Assembly: GCA_035573855.1 (NCBI GenBank)
Contig: DATLZU010000019.1
Location: forward strand, 71,532 to 135,531
Direction: 5' to 3'
Origin: DATLZU01 sp035573855
GTDB taxonomy: Bacteria; Nitrospirota; Nitrospiria; Nitrospirales; Nitrospiraceae
Length of the DNA: 64,000 nt
Part shown: piece after piece, positions 50,558-59,547 of the stretch
Layout: every line of letters starts with the position of its first letter
How positions within the stretch are numbered: position 1 is the stretch's first letter
Notes under the pieces: model-generated
Databases searched by the model: none
Seen by the model: only the letters and a program-made list of their open reading frames with translations
Told to the model about the DNA's origin: nothing
Made by a program: the position numbers and the translations under genes

Positions 50558-50588
50558 GGGATGTCCTTTTCGCGATCAGCTTATATTC

Positions 50589-50978
50589 TTAGCTGCCCGG
50601 TACTCCCGCCGGTTTACGCGCCTTCCCGATTGACGCCCGGCGCCCCTTTCTGGTCCGCGCATTGGTTCTTGTCCGTTGTCCCCGTACCGGCAAACCCTTA
50701 CGATGCCGCAAGCCCCGGTAGGTCCCCGTGTCGATCAGCCGTTTGATATTCATTGACACTTCCTTCCTCAGGTCCCCCTCGACTCGATAATCCCGCTCGA
50801 TGATTTCCCGCAACTTGATGATTTGGTCCTCACTGAGGTTTTTGACCCGAATCGAGCCGTCCACCCCCGCCTTTTTCAAGATTTGCTGGGCCGAGGACCG
50901 ACCGATTCCATAGATATAGGTCAGCCCCACATCGATTCTCTTCTCCCGCGGCAAATCAACTCCCGCTATCCGAGCCAT
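50589..50978 (-). CDS. rpsM: 30S ribosomal protein S13
   Basis: 129 residues starting MARIAGVDLPREKRIDVGLT and ending with a basic tail (RTNARTRKGRR). It contacts the head of the 30S subunit and bridges to the 50S. The gap to rpmJ holds an ACGTTTAACGG-type word repeat. Confidence 0.97.
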   Translation of the reverse strand: MARIAGVDLPREKRIDVGLTYIYGIGRSSAQQILKKAGVDGSIRVKNLSEDQIIKLREIIERDYRVEGDLRKEVSMNIKRLIDTGTYRGLRHRKGLPVRGQRTRTNARTRKGRRASIGKARKPAGVPGS

Positions 50979-50992
50979 GCGCCCTCCAACCC

Positions 50993-51056
50993 GCTAAACG
51001 TGACACGTTAATCGCGAAACAGGCAGCGACCCGTCTCACGTTTAACGGTTCACGGC
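50993..51056. repeat. Hairpin-forming ACGTTTAACGG word repeat between rpmJ and rpsM
   Basis: AAACGTGACACGTTAATCG on one side is partly complementary to CTCACGTTTAACGGTTCACGG on the other. Related words occur at 50146-50170 (AACGTTTAACGGTTAACC) and 60690-60705 (GCGTAACGGTTCACG). Third vocabulary of the word-repeat spacers in this window. Confidence 0.45.
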
Positions 51057-51058
51057 TT

Positions 51059-51172
51059 CTACCCCTGCCGCTGTTTGTGGCGCGGATTCTCGCACAACAC
51101 CCGCACCACCCCCCGGCGACGGACTACTTTGCATTTCGAACAGATTGGCTTGACGGACGACTTCACTTTCAT
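51059..51172 (-). CDS. rpmJ: 50S ribosomal protein L36, zinc form
   Basis: 37 residues. MKVKSSVKPICSKCKVVRRR is followed by a Val-rich middle and ENPRHKQRQG. Zinc ligands C11, C14, C27 and H32 are all present (C+ form). Read directly from the minus strand between infA and rpsM. Confidence 0.96.
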   Translation of the reverse strand: MKVKSSVKPICSKCKVVRRRGVVRVLCENPRHKQRQG

Positions 51173-51238
51173 GGTATGGACCCCGCTCCCCGTTCAAGAC
51201 CCCGAAGTCTCTGCGCCTGCGACCGCCGTGTCGTCCCC

Positions 51239-51457
51239 TCATTTGAAGCGGTACGTGATTCTTCCCCTCGTCAAGTCATAGGGCGACAATTCGACGGTCA
51301 CCCTGTCGCCCGGCAGAATGCGAATGAAATGCATGCGCATCTTACCGGAAATATGAGCCAAGATCTTGTGGCCGTTATCGAGTTGGACCCGGAACATAGC
51401 GTTCGGCAATGTTTCCACCACCGTTCCCTGGACTTCAATAACTCCTTCTTTCGGCAC
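51239..51457 (-). CDS. infA: Translation initiation factor IF-1
   Basis: 72 residues, S1-type OB fold: PKEGVIEVQGTVVETLPNAM, GHKILAHISGKMRMHFIRIL and GDRVTVELSPYDLTRGRITYR. Normal length and placement between map and rpmJ. Confidence 0.97.
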   Translation of the reverse strand: MPKEGVIEVQGTVVETLPNAMFRVQLDNGHKILAHISGKMRMHFIRILPGDRVTVELSPYDLTRGRITYRFK

Positions 51458-51483
51458 GAAGACAGATCTCTCCTTTTTTTCCG

Positions 51484-52233
51484 CTACAACTTTGTCAGGA
51501 TTCGAGCCGGGCCGCTGGGCTGAATCGCGATCGTGTGCTCAAAGTGCGCGGACAGGCTGCCGTCTTTGGTTACCGCTGTCCACTGATCGTCCAGGATCCG
51601 GACTGCACTTCCGCCCATATTCACCATCGGTTCAATGGCCAGAACCATTCCGTATTGAAGCCGAGGGCCCTGCCCCGGTTTGCCGTAATTCGGCACCTGC
51701 GGTTCCTCGTGGAGTTGGCGCCCGATCCCGTGCCCCACGAAATCGGTCACAACGGAGTATCCCGCAGCCTCCACGTGACGCTGAATCGCATGCGAGATAT
51801 CAGACAGCCGATTGCCGACGACCGCTTGTTCGATGCCGAGATACAATGCTTCTTCGGTCACCTTCATGAGCCTCGCCGCTTCAGGAGAAACTGCTCCAAC
51901 GGCTACCGTCATCGCAGCATCTCCATAGAATCCGTCAACGATGACCCCCAAGTCGAGCCCGACGATGTCCCCTTCTTTTAACGGGCGTTTGGACGGAATG
52001 CCGTGCACGACCTGTTCGTTCACGGATGTGCAGAGTGTCTTCGGATAGTTCCGGTAACCCTTGAAAGCCGGCCGTCCGCCCCGCGCGATGATGAACTCTT
52101 CTGCAAACCGGTCAAGCTGTTCGGTCGTGACCCCGGGACGGATTTCCTTTTTTAAGGCTTCCAGGGTTTCCGCAACCAACTTCGACGCCTGCGCCATAAT
52201 CTCGATCTCTTCAGGCGTCTTCAAGATAATCAT
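51484..52233 (-). CDS. map: Methionine aminopeptidase, type I
   Basis: 249 residues, removes the initiator methionine. Dinuclear metal ligands are visible: Asp in GLDLGVIVDGFYGDAAMTV (two), His in VGHGIGRQLHEEP, Glu in LAIEPMVNMG and Glu in AHFEHTIAI. Its start overlaps the adk stop (ATGA). Confidence 0.97.
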   Translation of the reverse strand: MIILKTPEEIEIMAQASKLVAETLEALKKEIRPGVTTEQLDRFAEEFIIARGGRPAFKGYRNYPKTLCTSVNEQVVHGIPSKRPLKEGDIVGLDLGVIVDGFYGDAAMTVAVGAVSPEAARLMKVTEEALYLGIEQAVVGNRLSDISHAIQRHVEAAGYSVVTDFVGHGIGRQLHEEPQVPNYGKPGQGPRLQYGMVLAIEPMVNMGGSAVRILDDQWTAVTKDGSLSAHFEHTIAIQPSGPARILTKL

Positions 52234-52886
52234 GTCAACCCAAACCCTGCAAGCAGTGCCGTCAACCGTTCATGAACCGACTCCACTGAACCCGATCCAT
52301 CCAGATTCGACAAAAGTCGCCTCTGATCATAATACGCGATCAAGGGCGCTGTTTGCTCCTCGTACACCCTCAGGCGGGCTTCGATCGTTTCCTTTCGGTC
52401 ATCGTTCCTCTGAATCAACTGCTCGCCGCATCGGTCGCACAGTCCGGGCTTCCGCGGAGGGGCAAAATCCACATGGAACACGGCCTGACACCTCGGACAG
52501 CTCCGTCGACCGCTTAGCCGCTTGAGAATTTCTTCGTGCGGCACCTGAAAATTAATCACACGGTCGAGACGGGTTCCAGCAGCTTTCAGGATCTTGGCCA
52601 ACTCTTCCGCTTGGGGCACCGTCCTGGGGAAGCCGTCCAGAATGAATCCATTCGCGCAATCCGGTTCAGCCAGCCTCTCGCGCACCATCCCGATCACGAC
52701 GGTATCGGGAACCAGCTCACCGGCGTCCATAGCGCTCTTTGCGGCCAATCCCAATGGCGTTTTGTTCTTGACCGCCTCCCGAAGCAGGTCGCCAGTGGAG
52801 ACCTTCGGCCGGTGAAACCTGGCCGCCACCCGATCAGCTTGCGTGCCCTTGCCCACCCCCGGAGCGCCAAGAAAGACCAGCCGCAT
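52230..52886 (-). CDS. adk: Adenylate kinase, zinc-lid form
   Basis: 218 residues. P-loop GAPGVGKGTQ (about 7-16), FILDGFPRTVPQA in the core, and a long LID with CPRC and CDRC pairs that bind a structural zinc (about 130-156). It interconverts AMP, ADP and ATP. The secY-adk-map-infA order is standard. Confidence 0.97.
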   Translation of the reverse strand: MRLVFLGAPGVGKGTQADRVAARFHRPKVSTGDLLREAVKNKTPLGLAAKSAMDAGELVPDTVVIGMVRERLAEPDCANGFILDGFPRTVPQAEELAKILKAAGTRLDRVINFQVPHEEILKRLSGRRSCPRCQAVFHVDFAPPRKPGLCDRCGEQLIQRNDDRKETIEARLRVYEEQTAPLIAYYDQRRLLSNLDGSGSVESVHERLTALLAGFGLT

Positions 52887-52895
52887 GGCGTGCGT

Positions 52896-54209
52896 TCACC
52901 CGCTTCGCCCTCTGAGACGCCCCTTGGCCAAAAACCCCTCATAGTTACGCATGAGCATGTGGGACTCGATCTGTTGCGCGGTATCCAGTCCTACCCCGAT
53001 CACAATGAGCAAGGAAGTTCCGCCGAAATAGAACGGCACGTTCAACTTATAGATAAGGAACTCGGGAATCACGCACACCGTCGCCAAATAGATCGAGCCC
53101 GCGAACGTAATACGGGTCAGCACCTTGTAGATATAGTCGGAAGTCCGCTGCCCAGGCCGAATACCGGGAATGAACCCTCCGTACTTCTTCATATTGTCAG
53201 CCATGTCGACTGGGTTCAGCACGACGGCGGTGTAGAAAAAACAAAAGAAAATGATCAAGCCGACATACAGGACCGTGTAGAGCAGCGAACCCGGAGCCAG
53301 CTGCGTCCCCAACGATTTGATCCACGGCGTTTCGAAAAACCCGGCGATCGTCGCAGGAAAGGCGATGATCGACGACGCAAAGATTGGTGGAATGACCCCG
53401 GCCGTGTTAATTTTGAGCGGGATATGGGTGCTTTGTCCCCCATAGACCCGGCGCCCGATCACCCGCTTGGCGTACTGCACTGGAATCTTCCGGCGCCCGC
53501 TTTCCAAAAACACGATAGCCGCGACGACGGCCAGCATAATGACCGCCAGAGCGACCAACAACATGAGGCTCAACTGGCCCACCTTGTACAGATCGAACGT
53601 CTGCGCCACCGCACTGGGAAGGCGAGCCACAATACCCGCGAAAATGATTAACGAGATGCCGTTCCCGATCCCCCGTTCGGTGATTTGTTCGCCCAGCCAC
53701 ATTAGAAATCCGGTTCCGGCCGTAAGCGTGATCACCGTCATCAACCGGAACCCCCAGCCGGGATTCAACACAAATGCGCCTTGATTCATCCCCTCGAGGC
53801 CGATCGCAATTCCAAATCCCTGGATCATTGCGATCCCAACCGTGCCGAATCTGGTGTATTGTATGATCTTTTTTCGTCCCCGTTCGCCCTCCTTGGCCAG
53901 TTTGGACAGTTGAGGAATCACCACTGTCAGAAGCTGGAGAATGATCGATGCGCTGATGTAGGGCATAATGCCCAGCGCAAAGATCGTCAGCCGGGACAGC
54001 GCCCCTCCCGAAAAAATGTCCAAGAATCCCAGCAGCGAACCGCCTTTTTCGACCAGAAACTTCGCCAGTTCATCGTTGTTGATACCAGGCGTGGGGATAT
54101 GCGCACCCACCCGGTACACGATGAGCATCCCGAGCGTGAAAAGGATCCGGATGCGCAGTTCGGGAATCTTGAAGATATTCTGAAAACTGGTCAGGAGTCG
54201 CTCAAACAC
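52896..54209 (-). CDS. secY: Protein translocase subunit SecY
   Basis: 437 residues from the GTG at 54209, which overlaps the rplO stop by eight bases; GAGG lies just upstream. Ten membrane segments; family marks are FKIPELRIRILFTLGMLIVYR, the plug GGALSRLTIFALGIMPYISASI and NPVDMADNMKKYGGFIPGIRPG. Forms the SecYEG channel. Confidence 0.96.
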   Translation of the reverse strand: MFERLLTSFQNIFKIPELRIRILFTLGMLIVYRVGAHIPTPGINNDELAKFLVEKGGSLLGFLDIFSGGALSRLTIFALGIMPYISASIILQLLTVVIPQLSKLAKEGERGRKKIIQYTRFGTVGIAMIQGFGIAIGLEGMNQGAFVLNPGWGFRLMTVITLTAGTGFLMWLGEQITERGIGNGISLIIFAGIVARLPSAVAQTFDLYKVGQLSLMLLVALAVIMLAVVAAIVFLESGRRKIPVQYAKRVIGRRVYGGQSTHIPLKINTAGVIPPIFASSIIAFPATIAGFFETPWIKSLGTQLAPGSLLYTVLYVGLIIFFCFFYTAVVLNPVDMADNMKKYGGFIPGIRPGQRTSDYIYKVLTRITFAGSIYLATVCVIPEFLIYKLNVPFYFGGTSLLIVIGVGLDTAQQIESHMLMRNYEGFLAKGRLRGRSG

Positions 54210-54651
54210 CGCGGATGACCTCGGCTCTCCCCCCAGCCGCTTGAATCTTTGCCTCTGCGGATTTGCTGAACTTATGAGCCCGCACGACCATGGGGCGCCC
54301 GACATCGCCGAGCCCGAGGATCTTGACCGGCAGATGTTTGCGTTTGATCAGTCCGGCGTCGGTCAGCACTTCCGGAGTGATAGGATCGACCGCGCCGAGA
54401 CCCGCCAGCGCTTTTAAATTCACGATGGCGTATTCCTGTCGGAACGGATTGGTGAACCCATACTTGGGCAATCGGCGGACCAATGGCATTTGCCCACCTT
54501 CAAATCCGGGACGTTTGCCCCCTCCGGATCGCGCCAACAACCCCTTGTGGCCCTTCGTCGCGGTCTTACCGTGACCCGACCCCGGTCCCCGACCGACCCG
54601 CTTTCGACGTTTTTTCGCTCCGCGAGGCGGAGTCAGCTCGTGCAGCTTCAT
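54202..54651 (-). CDS. rplO: 50S ribosomal protein L15
   Basis: 149 residues from the ATG at 54651 (MKLHELTPPRGAKKRRKRVG), which overlaps the rpmD stop (ATGA). Gly-rich basic N-terminal half (GRGPGSGHGKTATKGHKG) and the C-terminal globular end, typical of L15. Confidence 0.96.
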   Translation of the reverse strand: MKLHELTPPRGAKKRRKRVGRGPGSGHGKTATKGHKGLLARSGGGKRPGFEGGQMPLVRRLPKYGFTNPFRQEYAIVNLKALAGLGAVDPITPEVLTDAGLIKRKHLPVKILGLGDVGRPMVVRAHKFSKSAEAKIQAAGGRAEVIRGV

Positions 54652-54857
54652 TGCGGACGTACTTCCAATAAATATCCGACCTTCTGAATCATCCCCCGCA
54701 CCTGTGGGGTGTCGGGATGTTGAACGGACTGACGCACTCGACGAAGCCCCAACCCCTGCAGCACTAAGCGGTGGCGCCAGGGCGTACCGATCGGACTCCG
54801 CTTCAACGTGATCGTCAATCCTCGGCCTGAGGCGTTGGCTTGTTTGGAGGCGCTCAT
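54648..54857 (-). CDS. rpmD: 50S ribosomal protein L30
   Basis: 69 residues with LTITLKRSPIGTPWRHRLVL and LGLRRVRQSVQHPDTPQVRG, the L30 core. About eight extra residues precede it. Both ends overlap neighbours by four bases. Confidence 0.95.
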   Translation of the reverse strand: MSASKQANASGRGLTITLKRSPIGTPWRHRLVLQGLGLRRVRQSVQHPDTPQVRGMIQKVGYLLEVRPQ

Positions 54858-55366
54858 GCCACACTCAACCGCTGCTCAATGTCGGAAGACGAAGATCGGC
54901 GAAGGCGCAACACCTGTTCCGGATCCCGCAGTTGCTGTAGGCCGTTGAGGGTTGCGCGAACAGTGTTGAACGGGTTCCCGCGGCCGAGTGTCTTTGCAAT
55001 CACATTGCGAGCACCGACGAGTTCCACCACCGCCCGAACGGCCCCTCCCGCAATGATGCCGGTGCCCTCGGCGGCGGGCTTGAGCAATACATGCTCTCCG
55101 CCAAATAAGCCGTGGACTTCGTGTGGAATGGTCCCGTCCTTCAGCGGTACCTGCACGAGATGTTTTTTGGCCTGCTCGACAGCCTTCGATATCGCGACAG
55201 GTACTTCGGCGGCTTTGCCTTTTCCGACGCCGACCCAGCCCTGACCGTCCCCGACGACCACGAGTGCGCAAAAGTTGAAACGCTTGCCGCCCTTGACCAC
55301 CTTGGCCACGCGGTTGATGAACACTACCTTATCTTTGAGGCTCAGATCTTCAGGATTGACCCGCAC
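54854..55366 (-). CDS. rpsE: 30S ribosomal protein S5
   Basis: 170 residues from the GTG at 55366, six bases after GGAGGAAAGG; the longer GTG reading at 55387 would swallow that ribosome site. MRVNPEDLSLKDKVVFINRV is the usual S5 start. The double-stranded RNA-binding-like domain is followed by the S5 C-domain (GTGIIAGGAVRAVVELVG). Confidence 0.95.
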   Translation of the reverse strand: MRVNPEDLSLKDKVVFINRVAKVVKGGKRFNFCALVVVGDGQGWVGVGKGKAAEVPVAISKAVEQAKKHLVQVPLKDGTIPHEVHGLFGGEHVLLKPAAEGTGIIAGGAVRAVVELVGARNVIAKTLGRGNPFNTVRATLNGLQQLRDPEQVLRLRRSSSSDIEQRLSVA

Positions 55367-55392
55367 GAACGCCCTTTCCTCCCTCACGAAGG

Positions 55393-55758
55393 TTAAAACT
55401 GTAACCCACCCTCTCTGGACGCTTCCGCCAAGGCTTTGATCCGGCCGTGATAGAGCCGACCTCCCCGGTCAAAGACGACTGCGTGGACCTTCGCCGCCTT
55501 GGCCCGCTCGGCAAGCAGCTTACCCACGGCCTTGGCCGCCGCGATCGTCCCTCCTGACTTCAACGACGCTCTCAATGCGGGATCGAGACTCGACGCAGAG
55601 ACGATCGTATGACCTCTGAGATCGTCGATGATCTGAGCGTAAATGTGCGACTTGCTCCGAAACACGTTCAGCCGGGGTCGCTCGGGGGTGCCGAACACCC
55701 GTTTGCGCACCCGCCGCTTCCGGCGCTCTAATTGCCGTTTCTTCTCCAGAACACTCAT
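55393..55758 (-). CDS. rplR: 50S ribosomal protein L18
   Basis: 121 residues: basic N-terminus (LERRKRRVRKRVFGTPERPR), SKSHIYAQIIDD and the end VFDRGGRLYHGRIKALAEAS. Binds 5S rRNA. Confidence 0.97.
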   Translation of the reverse strand: MSVLEKKRQLERRKRRVRKRVFGTPERPRLNVFRSKSHIYAQIIDDLRGHTIVSASSLDPALRASLKSGGTIAAAKAVGKLLAERAKAAKVHAVVFDRGGRLYHGRIKALAEASREGGLQF

Positions 55759-55766
55759 TGCCGTCT

Positions 55767-56303
55767 TTACTTCCCGGTCTTGCCTTCTTTCTTGCGGAGC
55801 ACTTCACCAGCGTAACGAATGCCCTTTTGCTTATACACATCGGGAGGCTTGATGGCACGGATGTTTGCCGCAACCTGCCCGACCTTGCGTTTATCCGTTC
55901 CTCGAACCGTGATCACCGTCTGCTTGTCGACCTTCACCTCGATTCCGGGAGGAATAGAAAATGTCACAGGGTCGACATAGCCGACGCTAAGCAACAGCGA
56001 CTGCCCCTGGACCTGGGCCTTGTAGCCCACCCCGGTGATCTCCAACGACCGCTCGTAGCCCTTGGTGACACCAGCAATCATGTTGTTCAGTTCGGCCCGA
56101 ACCAAGCCATGGAGCGCCCTGATCTTCCGGTCATCGCTTGAACGGCTGACGACCACCTGGCCGTCAGTGACCGACACGCCGATGCCCGAAGCCACGGACC
56201 ACTCCAATTTCCCGAGCGGCCCTTTCACCGACACCAGCCCGTCATGGACCTGCACCTCGACACCCGGGGGAATCGCAATCGGCTTTCGTCCTATCCGTGA
56301 CAT
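55767..56303 (-). CDS. rplF: 50S ribosomal protein L6
   Basis: 178 residues, two L6 domains: MSRIGRKPIAIPPGVEVQVH at the start and GTDKRKVGQVAANIRAIKPP with YKQKGIRYAGEVLRKKEGKT at the end. Sits near the sarcin-ricin loop of 23S rRNA. Confidence 0.97.
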   Translation of the reverse strand: MSRIGRKPIAIPPGVEVQVHDGLVSVKGPLGKLEWSVASGIGVSVTDGQVVVSRSSDDRKIRALHGLVRAELNNMIAGVTKGYERSLEITGVGYKAQVQGQSLLLSVGYVDPVTFSIPPGIEVKVDKQTVITVRGTDKRKVGQVAANIRAIKPPDVYKQKGIRYAGEVLRKKEGKTGK

Positions 56304-56335
56304 AACTCAGATCTGCACCGTTTCCGCCCAGGGAG

Positions 56336-56731
56336 TTACCATACGGAGCACAAGACCTCTCCCCCGAGACCGGCCCGCCTGGACTGCTGGTCGGTCATCA
56401 AACCCTTGGAAGTCGAAAGGATGGATACCCCGATACCGTTGCGGACCTTGGGGATGCCCTGTTTCCCAACATAGACTCGCCGACCCGGCTTGCTGATCCG
56501 CTTCGTGCCGGTGATCATGGGCTGGTCTTCCCCGATGTACCGCAACTGCACGCGCAGGGACCGATGACCATCCACTGTCTCCTCCTCGAAGCCGTGAATA
56601 AACCCTTCCGCCTGAAGGATCTTCAAGATTTCCCGCTTTAACCGTGACGCAGGAACAGACACCGTTTCATGTCGCCGCCGCGCGGCGTTTTGGATCCTGA
56701 CCAAAAGATCAGCGATGGGATCGGTCACCAT
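56336..56731 (-). CDS. rpsH: 30S ribosomal protein S8
   Basis: 131 residues from the ATG at 56731 (MVTDPIADLLVRIQNAARRR). The C-terminal VRNGIGVSILSTSKGLMTD is the rRNA-binding core. An ATG 21 bases further upstream adds seven residues but is less typical. Confidence 0.95.
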   Translation of the reverse strand: MVTDPIADLLVRIQNAARRRHETVSVPASRLKREILKILQAEGFIHGFEEETVDGHRSLRVQLRYIGEDQPMITGTKRISKPGRRVYVGKQGIPKVRNGIGVSILSTSKGLMTDQQSRRAGLGGEVLCSVW

Positions 56732-56835
56732 ACCGTCACGCTCCGATAACACGAATGTCGAACGACGAGTTCTGGCTTATAAATTCCTCGTCCGACCAAT
56801 TCAATTTCAACACTCTCGATTCGGCGTCAGGTCGC

Positions 56836-57021
56836 CTACCAACTCGCTTTCCGTACGCCGGGGATTTCTCCACGCAGGCTTCTGAAGCGGAAACAAATCC
56901 TGCACATTTGAAAGCGACGCAAAAAACCTCTTACCCGTCCGCAAAGCGGACAACGGTTGTACGCTCTGGCGGAGAATTTGGGCTTCGCCGCCGCTTTCAA
57001 TCTCAACGCTTTTCGAGCCAT
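56836..57021 (-). CDS. rpsN: 30S ribosomal protein S14, zinc form
   Basis: 61 residues, short S14 type Z with zinc cysteines C24, C27, C40 and C43 (CPLC and CRIC). The ATG has GGGAG six bases upstream. Ends SLRGEIPGVRKASW. Confidence 0.96.
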   Translation of the reverse strand: MARKALRLKAAAKPKFSARAYNRCPLCGRVRGFLRRFQMCRICFRFRSLRGEIPGVRKASW

Positions 57022-57063
57022 CTTTGACTCCCATCTTATCGCTCACAAGTCACGCGCGGCGTT

Positions 57064-57720
57064 TCATGCTCTGAACGGCATCCCCAGGTGACGCAGCAGG
57101 GCCTTGCCTTCATCATTGGTTCGGGCTGTTGTTACGATCGTGATGTCCATGCCATGGATGGACATCACGTCATCGTATTTGATCTCGGGGAAAATCAACT
57201 GTTCCTTCAGCCCCAGCGTATAATTGCCGCGCCCGTCGAACGATTTCGGAGACACGCCCCGGAAATCCCTGATGCGGGGCAGCGCCAAGCTCACAAGTCG
57301 GTCGAAAAACTCATACATGCGCCGGCTCCGCAAGGTCACCTTTGCGCCGATGGGCATCCCCTGGCGGAGCTTGAACCCCGCGATCGACTTTTTGGCCCGC
57401 GTGATGACGGGCTTTTGTCCCGAGATCACCGCCAACTCATTGGCGGCACTCTCCAGTAACTTGACATTTTGAATCGCCTCTCCCATCCCGACGTTCAACA
57501 CAATCCGCTCCAACCGGGGCACCTGCATCGGATTCTTGTAGCCGAATTCCTTCATCAAGGCGGGCACCACCTGATTCCGATACATCTCCCTGAGCCGTGG
57601 CTCAAATTTCGACTCGCTCTCCGACTCACCGGATGGCGTTTCGACTGGAACGGCTTCCTTCTTTCCCGGAGCCCTGCGTTCCGTCGTCTTTCCACCGCGA
57701 CCTTTTTCGACCTTTGCCAT
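57064..57720 (-). CDS. rplE: 50S ribosomal protein L5 with N-terminal extension
   Basis: 218 residues against about 180 in most bacteria. The L5 core begins near residue 40 (RLREMYRNQVVPALMKEFGY) and ends with DEGKALLRHLGMPFR. The extra 38 residues are Lys/Glu/Ser-rich and probably disordered. Binds 5S rRNA and the P-site tRNA region. Confidence 0.96.
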   Translation of the reverse strand: MAKVEKGRGGKTTERRAPGKKEAVPVETPSGESESESKFEPRLREMYRNQVVPALMKEFGYKNPMQVPRLERIVLNVGMGEAIQNVKLLESAANELAVISGQKPVITRAKKSIAGFKLRQGMPIGAKVTLRSRRMYEFFDRLVSLALPRIRDFRGVSPKSFDGRGNYTLGLKEQLIFPEIKYDDVMSIHGMDITIVTTARTNDEGKALLRHLGMPFRA

Positions 57721-57740
57721 CCTGCATATCCCTCGATAAT

Positions 57741-58061
57741 TTACTCGATCAGTTCCTTCGACTTCTTGCTGAACCTGGCACGGCGACCGTCTTCCAGGAC
57801 CCTCACACCCAGTCTCGTCGGTTTATGCGTCACAGGACACAGATACATGACGTTGGAGATGGCCATCGGGGCTTCTTTCTCGATGATCCCGCCCTGTCGA
57901 ACCTTCGGATTGGGTTTGGTGTGCCGCTTGATGATGTTCAGCTTTTCGACGACGACCTTGCCGGCGACCGGATCGACGGACAGGACTTTTCCGGTCTTGC
58001 CACGCTCACGCCCCGCGATAACCATTACGAGATCTCCTTTGCGGATTCTGGATTTTTTCAT
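57741..58061 (-). CDS. rplX: 50S ribosomal protein L24
   Basis: 106 residues from the ATG at 58061 (MKKSRIRKGDLVMVIAGRER); a GTG at 58070 gives three more. KOW-type start and GGIIEKEAPMAISNVMYLCP are diagnostic. Confidence 0.95.
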   Translation of the reverse strand: MKKSRIRKGDLVMVIAGRERGKTGKVLSVDPVAGKVVVEKLNIIKRHTKPNPKVRQGGIIEKEAPMAISNVMYLCPVTHKPTRLGVRVLEDGRRARFSKKSKELIE

Positions 58062-58091
58062 CGCGTACACGGCCGTTCCTCTCGCTCGCGC

Positions 58092-58460
58092 TCAGAGCAC
58101 TTCTGGCGCGAGCGAAATGATCTTCATAAATTTCTTCCACCGCAGCTCACGCGCGACCGGGCCAAAAATGCGCGTACCGATTGGTTCACCCTGGGCGTTG
58201 ATCAACACGCAGGCGTTGCGATCAAACTTGATATAGGATCCGTCTTCTCGGCGGACTTCCTTGGTGGTTCGCACAATGACGGCGCGGCTCACGTCGCCTT
58301 TCTTCACGCTGGCCTGGGGAATGGCCTCTTTTACCGTGACCACGACCACATCGCCGAGCGAACCGTATCGCCGCTTCGACCCGCCGAGCACGTGAAAACA
58401 CATCACCTGCTTGGCACCCGAGTTGTCCGCTACATCCATGTAGGTGTAATTCTGAACCAT
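58092..58460 (-). CDS. rplN: 50S ribosomal protein L14
   Basis: 122 residues, the exact usual length, from the ATG at 58460. MVQNYTYMDVADNSGAKQVM and SLAPEVL end are standard. A TTG-initiated longer frame is unlikely. Confidence 0.96.
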   Translation of the reverse strand: MVQNYTYMDVADNSGAKQVMCFHVLGGSKRRYGSLGDVVVVTVKEAIPQASVKKGDVSRAVIVRTTKEVRREDGSYIKFDRNACVLINAQGEPIGTRIFGPVARELRWKKFMKIISLAPEVL

Positions 58461-58545
58461 GATGATTTCGCGATTTCGCAATTCGACGATCGTTTCACGA
58501 CCGGGTCAATTGACCCGGTCGACAAACCACCGCCTCGACCCTGCT

Positions 58546-58815
58546 TTACGTCTCCGGCTGCCCCTTTTCCATGATCTGCACAACCCGGAAATGTTTATGT
58601 CGGCTGATGGGTCTAGTCTCGATCAGTTTGACCCGATCGCCGATCTTACATATGTTGTTTTCGTCGTGGGCCTTGAGCTTCGTCACACGACGAATCACTT
58701 TCTTATAGACAGGATGCACCACGGACCGTTCGACTGCCACGACAACGGTTTTCTGCATTTTGTTGCTGATAACGTTTCCAAACCATTCGCGGCGTTTCTT
58801 GGTGCGCTCTCCCAT
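58546..58815 (-). CDS. rpsQ: 30S ribosomal protein S17
   Basis: 89 residues, OB fold: WFGNVISNKMQKTVVVAVER, AHDENNICKIGDRVKLIETR and PISRHKHFRVVQIM. Confidence 0.97.
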   Translation of the reverse strand: MGERTKKRREWFGNVISNKMQKTVVVAVERSVVHPVYKKVIRRVTKLKAHDENNICKIGDRVKLIETRPISRHKHFRVVQIMEKGQPET

Positions 58816-58821
58816 GATCTC

Positions 58822-59055
58822 CTATCCTCTAGCTCCTCTGGCCTGAGTCGACGCATCGGACTCTTTGGCGGACAATTCGCGCAGCACGGTTTTGACACGA
58901 GCGATATCCCGTTTGGTCTTCCGAATCTGCATGGGATTCTCGATGCGCCCCGTACCGAGCTGCAATCTGAGATTGAACAGCTCCTGTTTGAGCTGTTTTT
59001 CCTTCTCCACTAACTCGGGAACCGTCAACTGCCTGAGCTCCTTCACGTCCATCAT
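58822..59055 (-). CDS. rpmC: 50S ribosomal protein L29
   Basis: 77 residues, helical hairpin: VKELRQLTVPELVEKEKQLK and RIENPMQIRKTKRDIARVKT. The last dozen residues are a small extra tail (SDASTQARGARG). Confidence 0.96.
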   Translation of the reverse strand: MMDVKELRQLTVPELVEKEKQLKQELFNLRLQLGTGRIENPMQIRKTKRDIARVKTVLRELSAKESDASTQARGARG

Positions 59056-59070
59056 CGCGGCTCTTTTACG

Positions 59071-59484
59071 CTAGAACTGCCCGCGCGTCACGAACTTGGT
59101 CGCGATAGGCAGCTTGTGCGCGGCTAATCGCAAGGCCTCCTGCGCCACTTCCAGCGTCACACCGTCCATCTCGTACAGGATGCGGCCGGGCTTGACCACA
59201 GCCACCCAGAACTCAGGATTGCCCTTGCCCTTCCCCATGCGGGTTTCCGCCGGTTTTTTCGTGATCGGTTTGTCGGGAAAGATTCTGGTCCATACCTGGC
59301 CACCGCGCTTCACATGTCGCGTAATGGCGATGCGGGCGGCCTCGATTTGCCGACTCGTGATCCATCCTGGCTCGAGCGCCTTGAGGCCAAATTCTCCGAG
59401 GGTGATCTGCCCTCCGCGGTAAGCCTTCCCCCGCATCCGGCCTTTCTGCATTTTTCTGAATTTAACCTTCTTCGGTGCTAGCAC
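59071..59484 (-). CDS. rplP: 50S ribosomal protein L16
   Basis: 137 residues: MLAPKKVKFRKMQKGRMRGK, GGQVWTRIFPDKPITKKPAE and RMGKGKGNPEFWVAVVKPGR. Binds near the A-site. Confidence 0.97.
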   Translation of the reverse strand: MLAPKKVKFRKMQKGRMRGKAYRGGQITLGEFGLKALEPGWITSRQIEAARIAITRHVKRGGQVWTRIFPDKPITKKPAETRMGKGKGNPEFWVAVVKPGRILYEMDGVTLEVAQEALRLAAHKLPIATKFVTRGQF

Positions 59485-59547
59485 ACAGTCCCCTCAGCCC
59501 TGACTGATTTTCCGTCGACCTGAGTTCGGGCGGGCGATTCGCACGAA

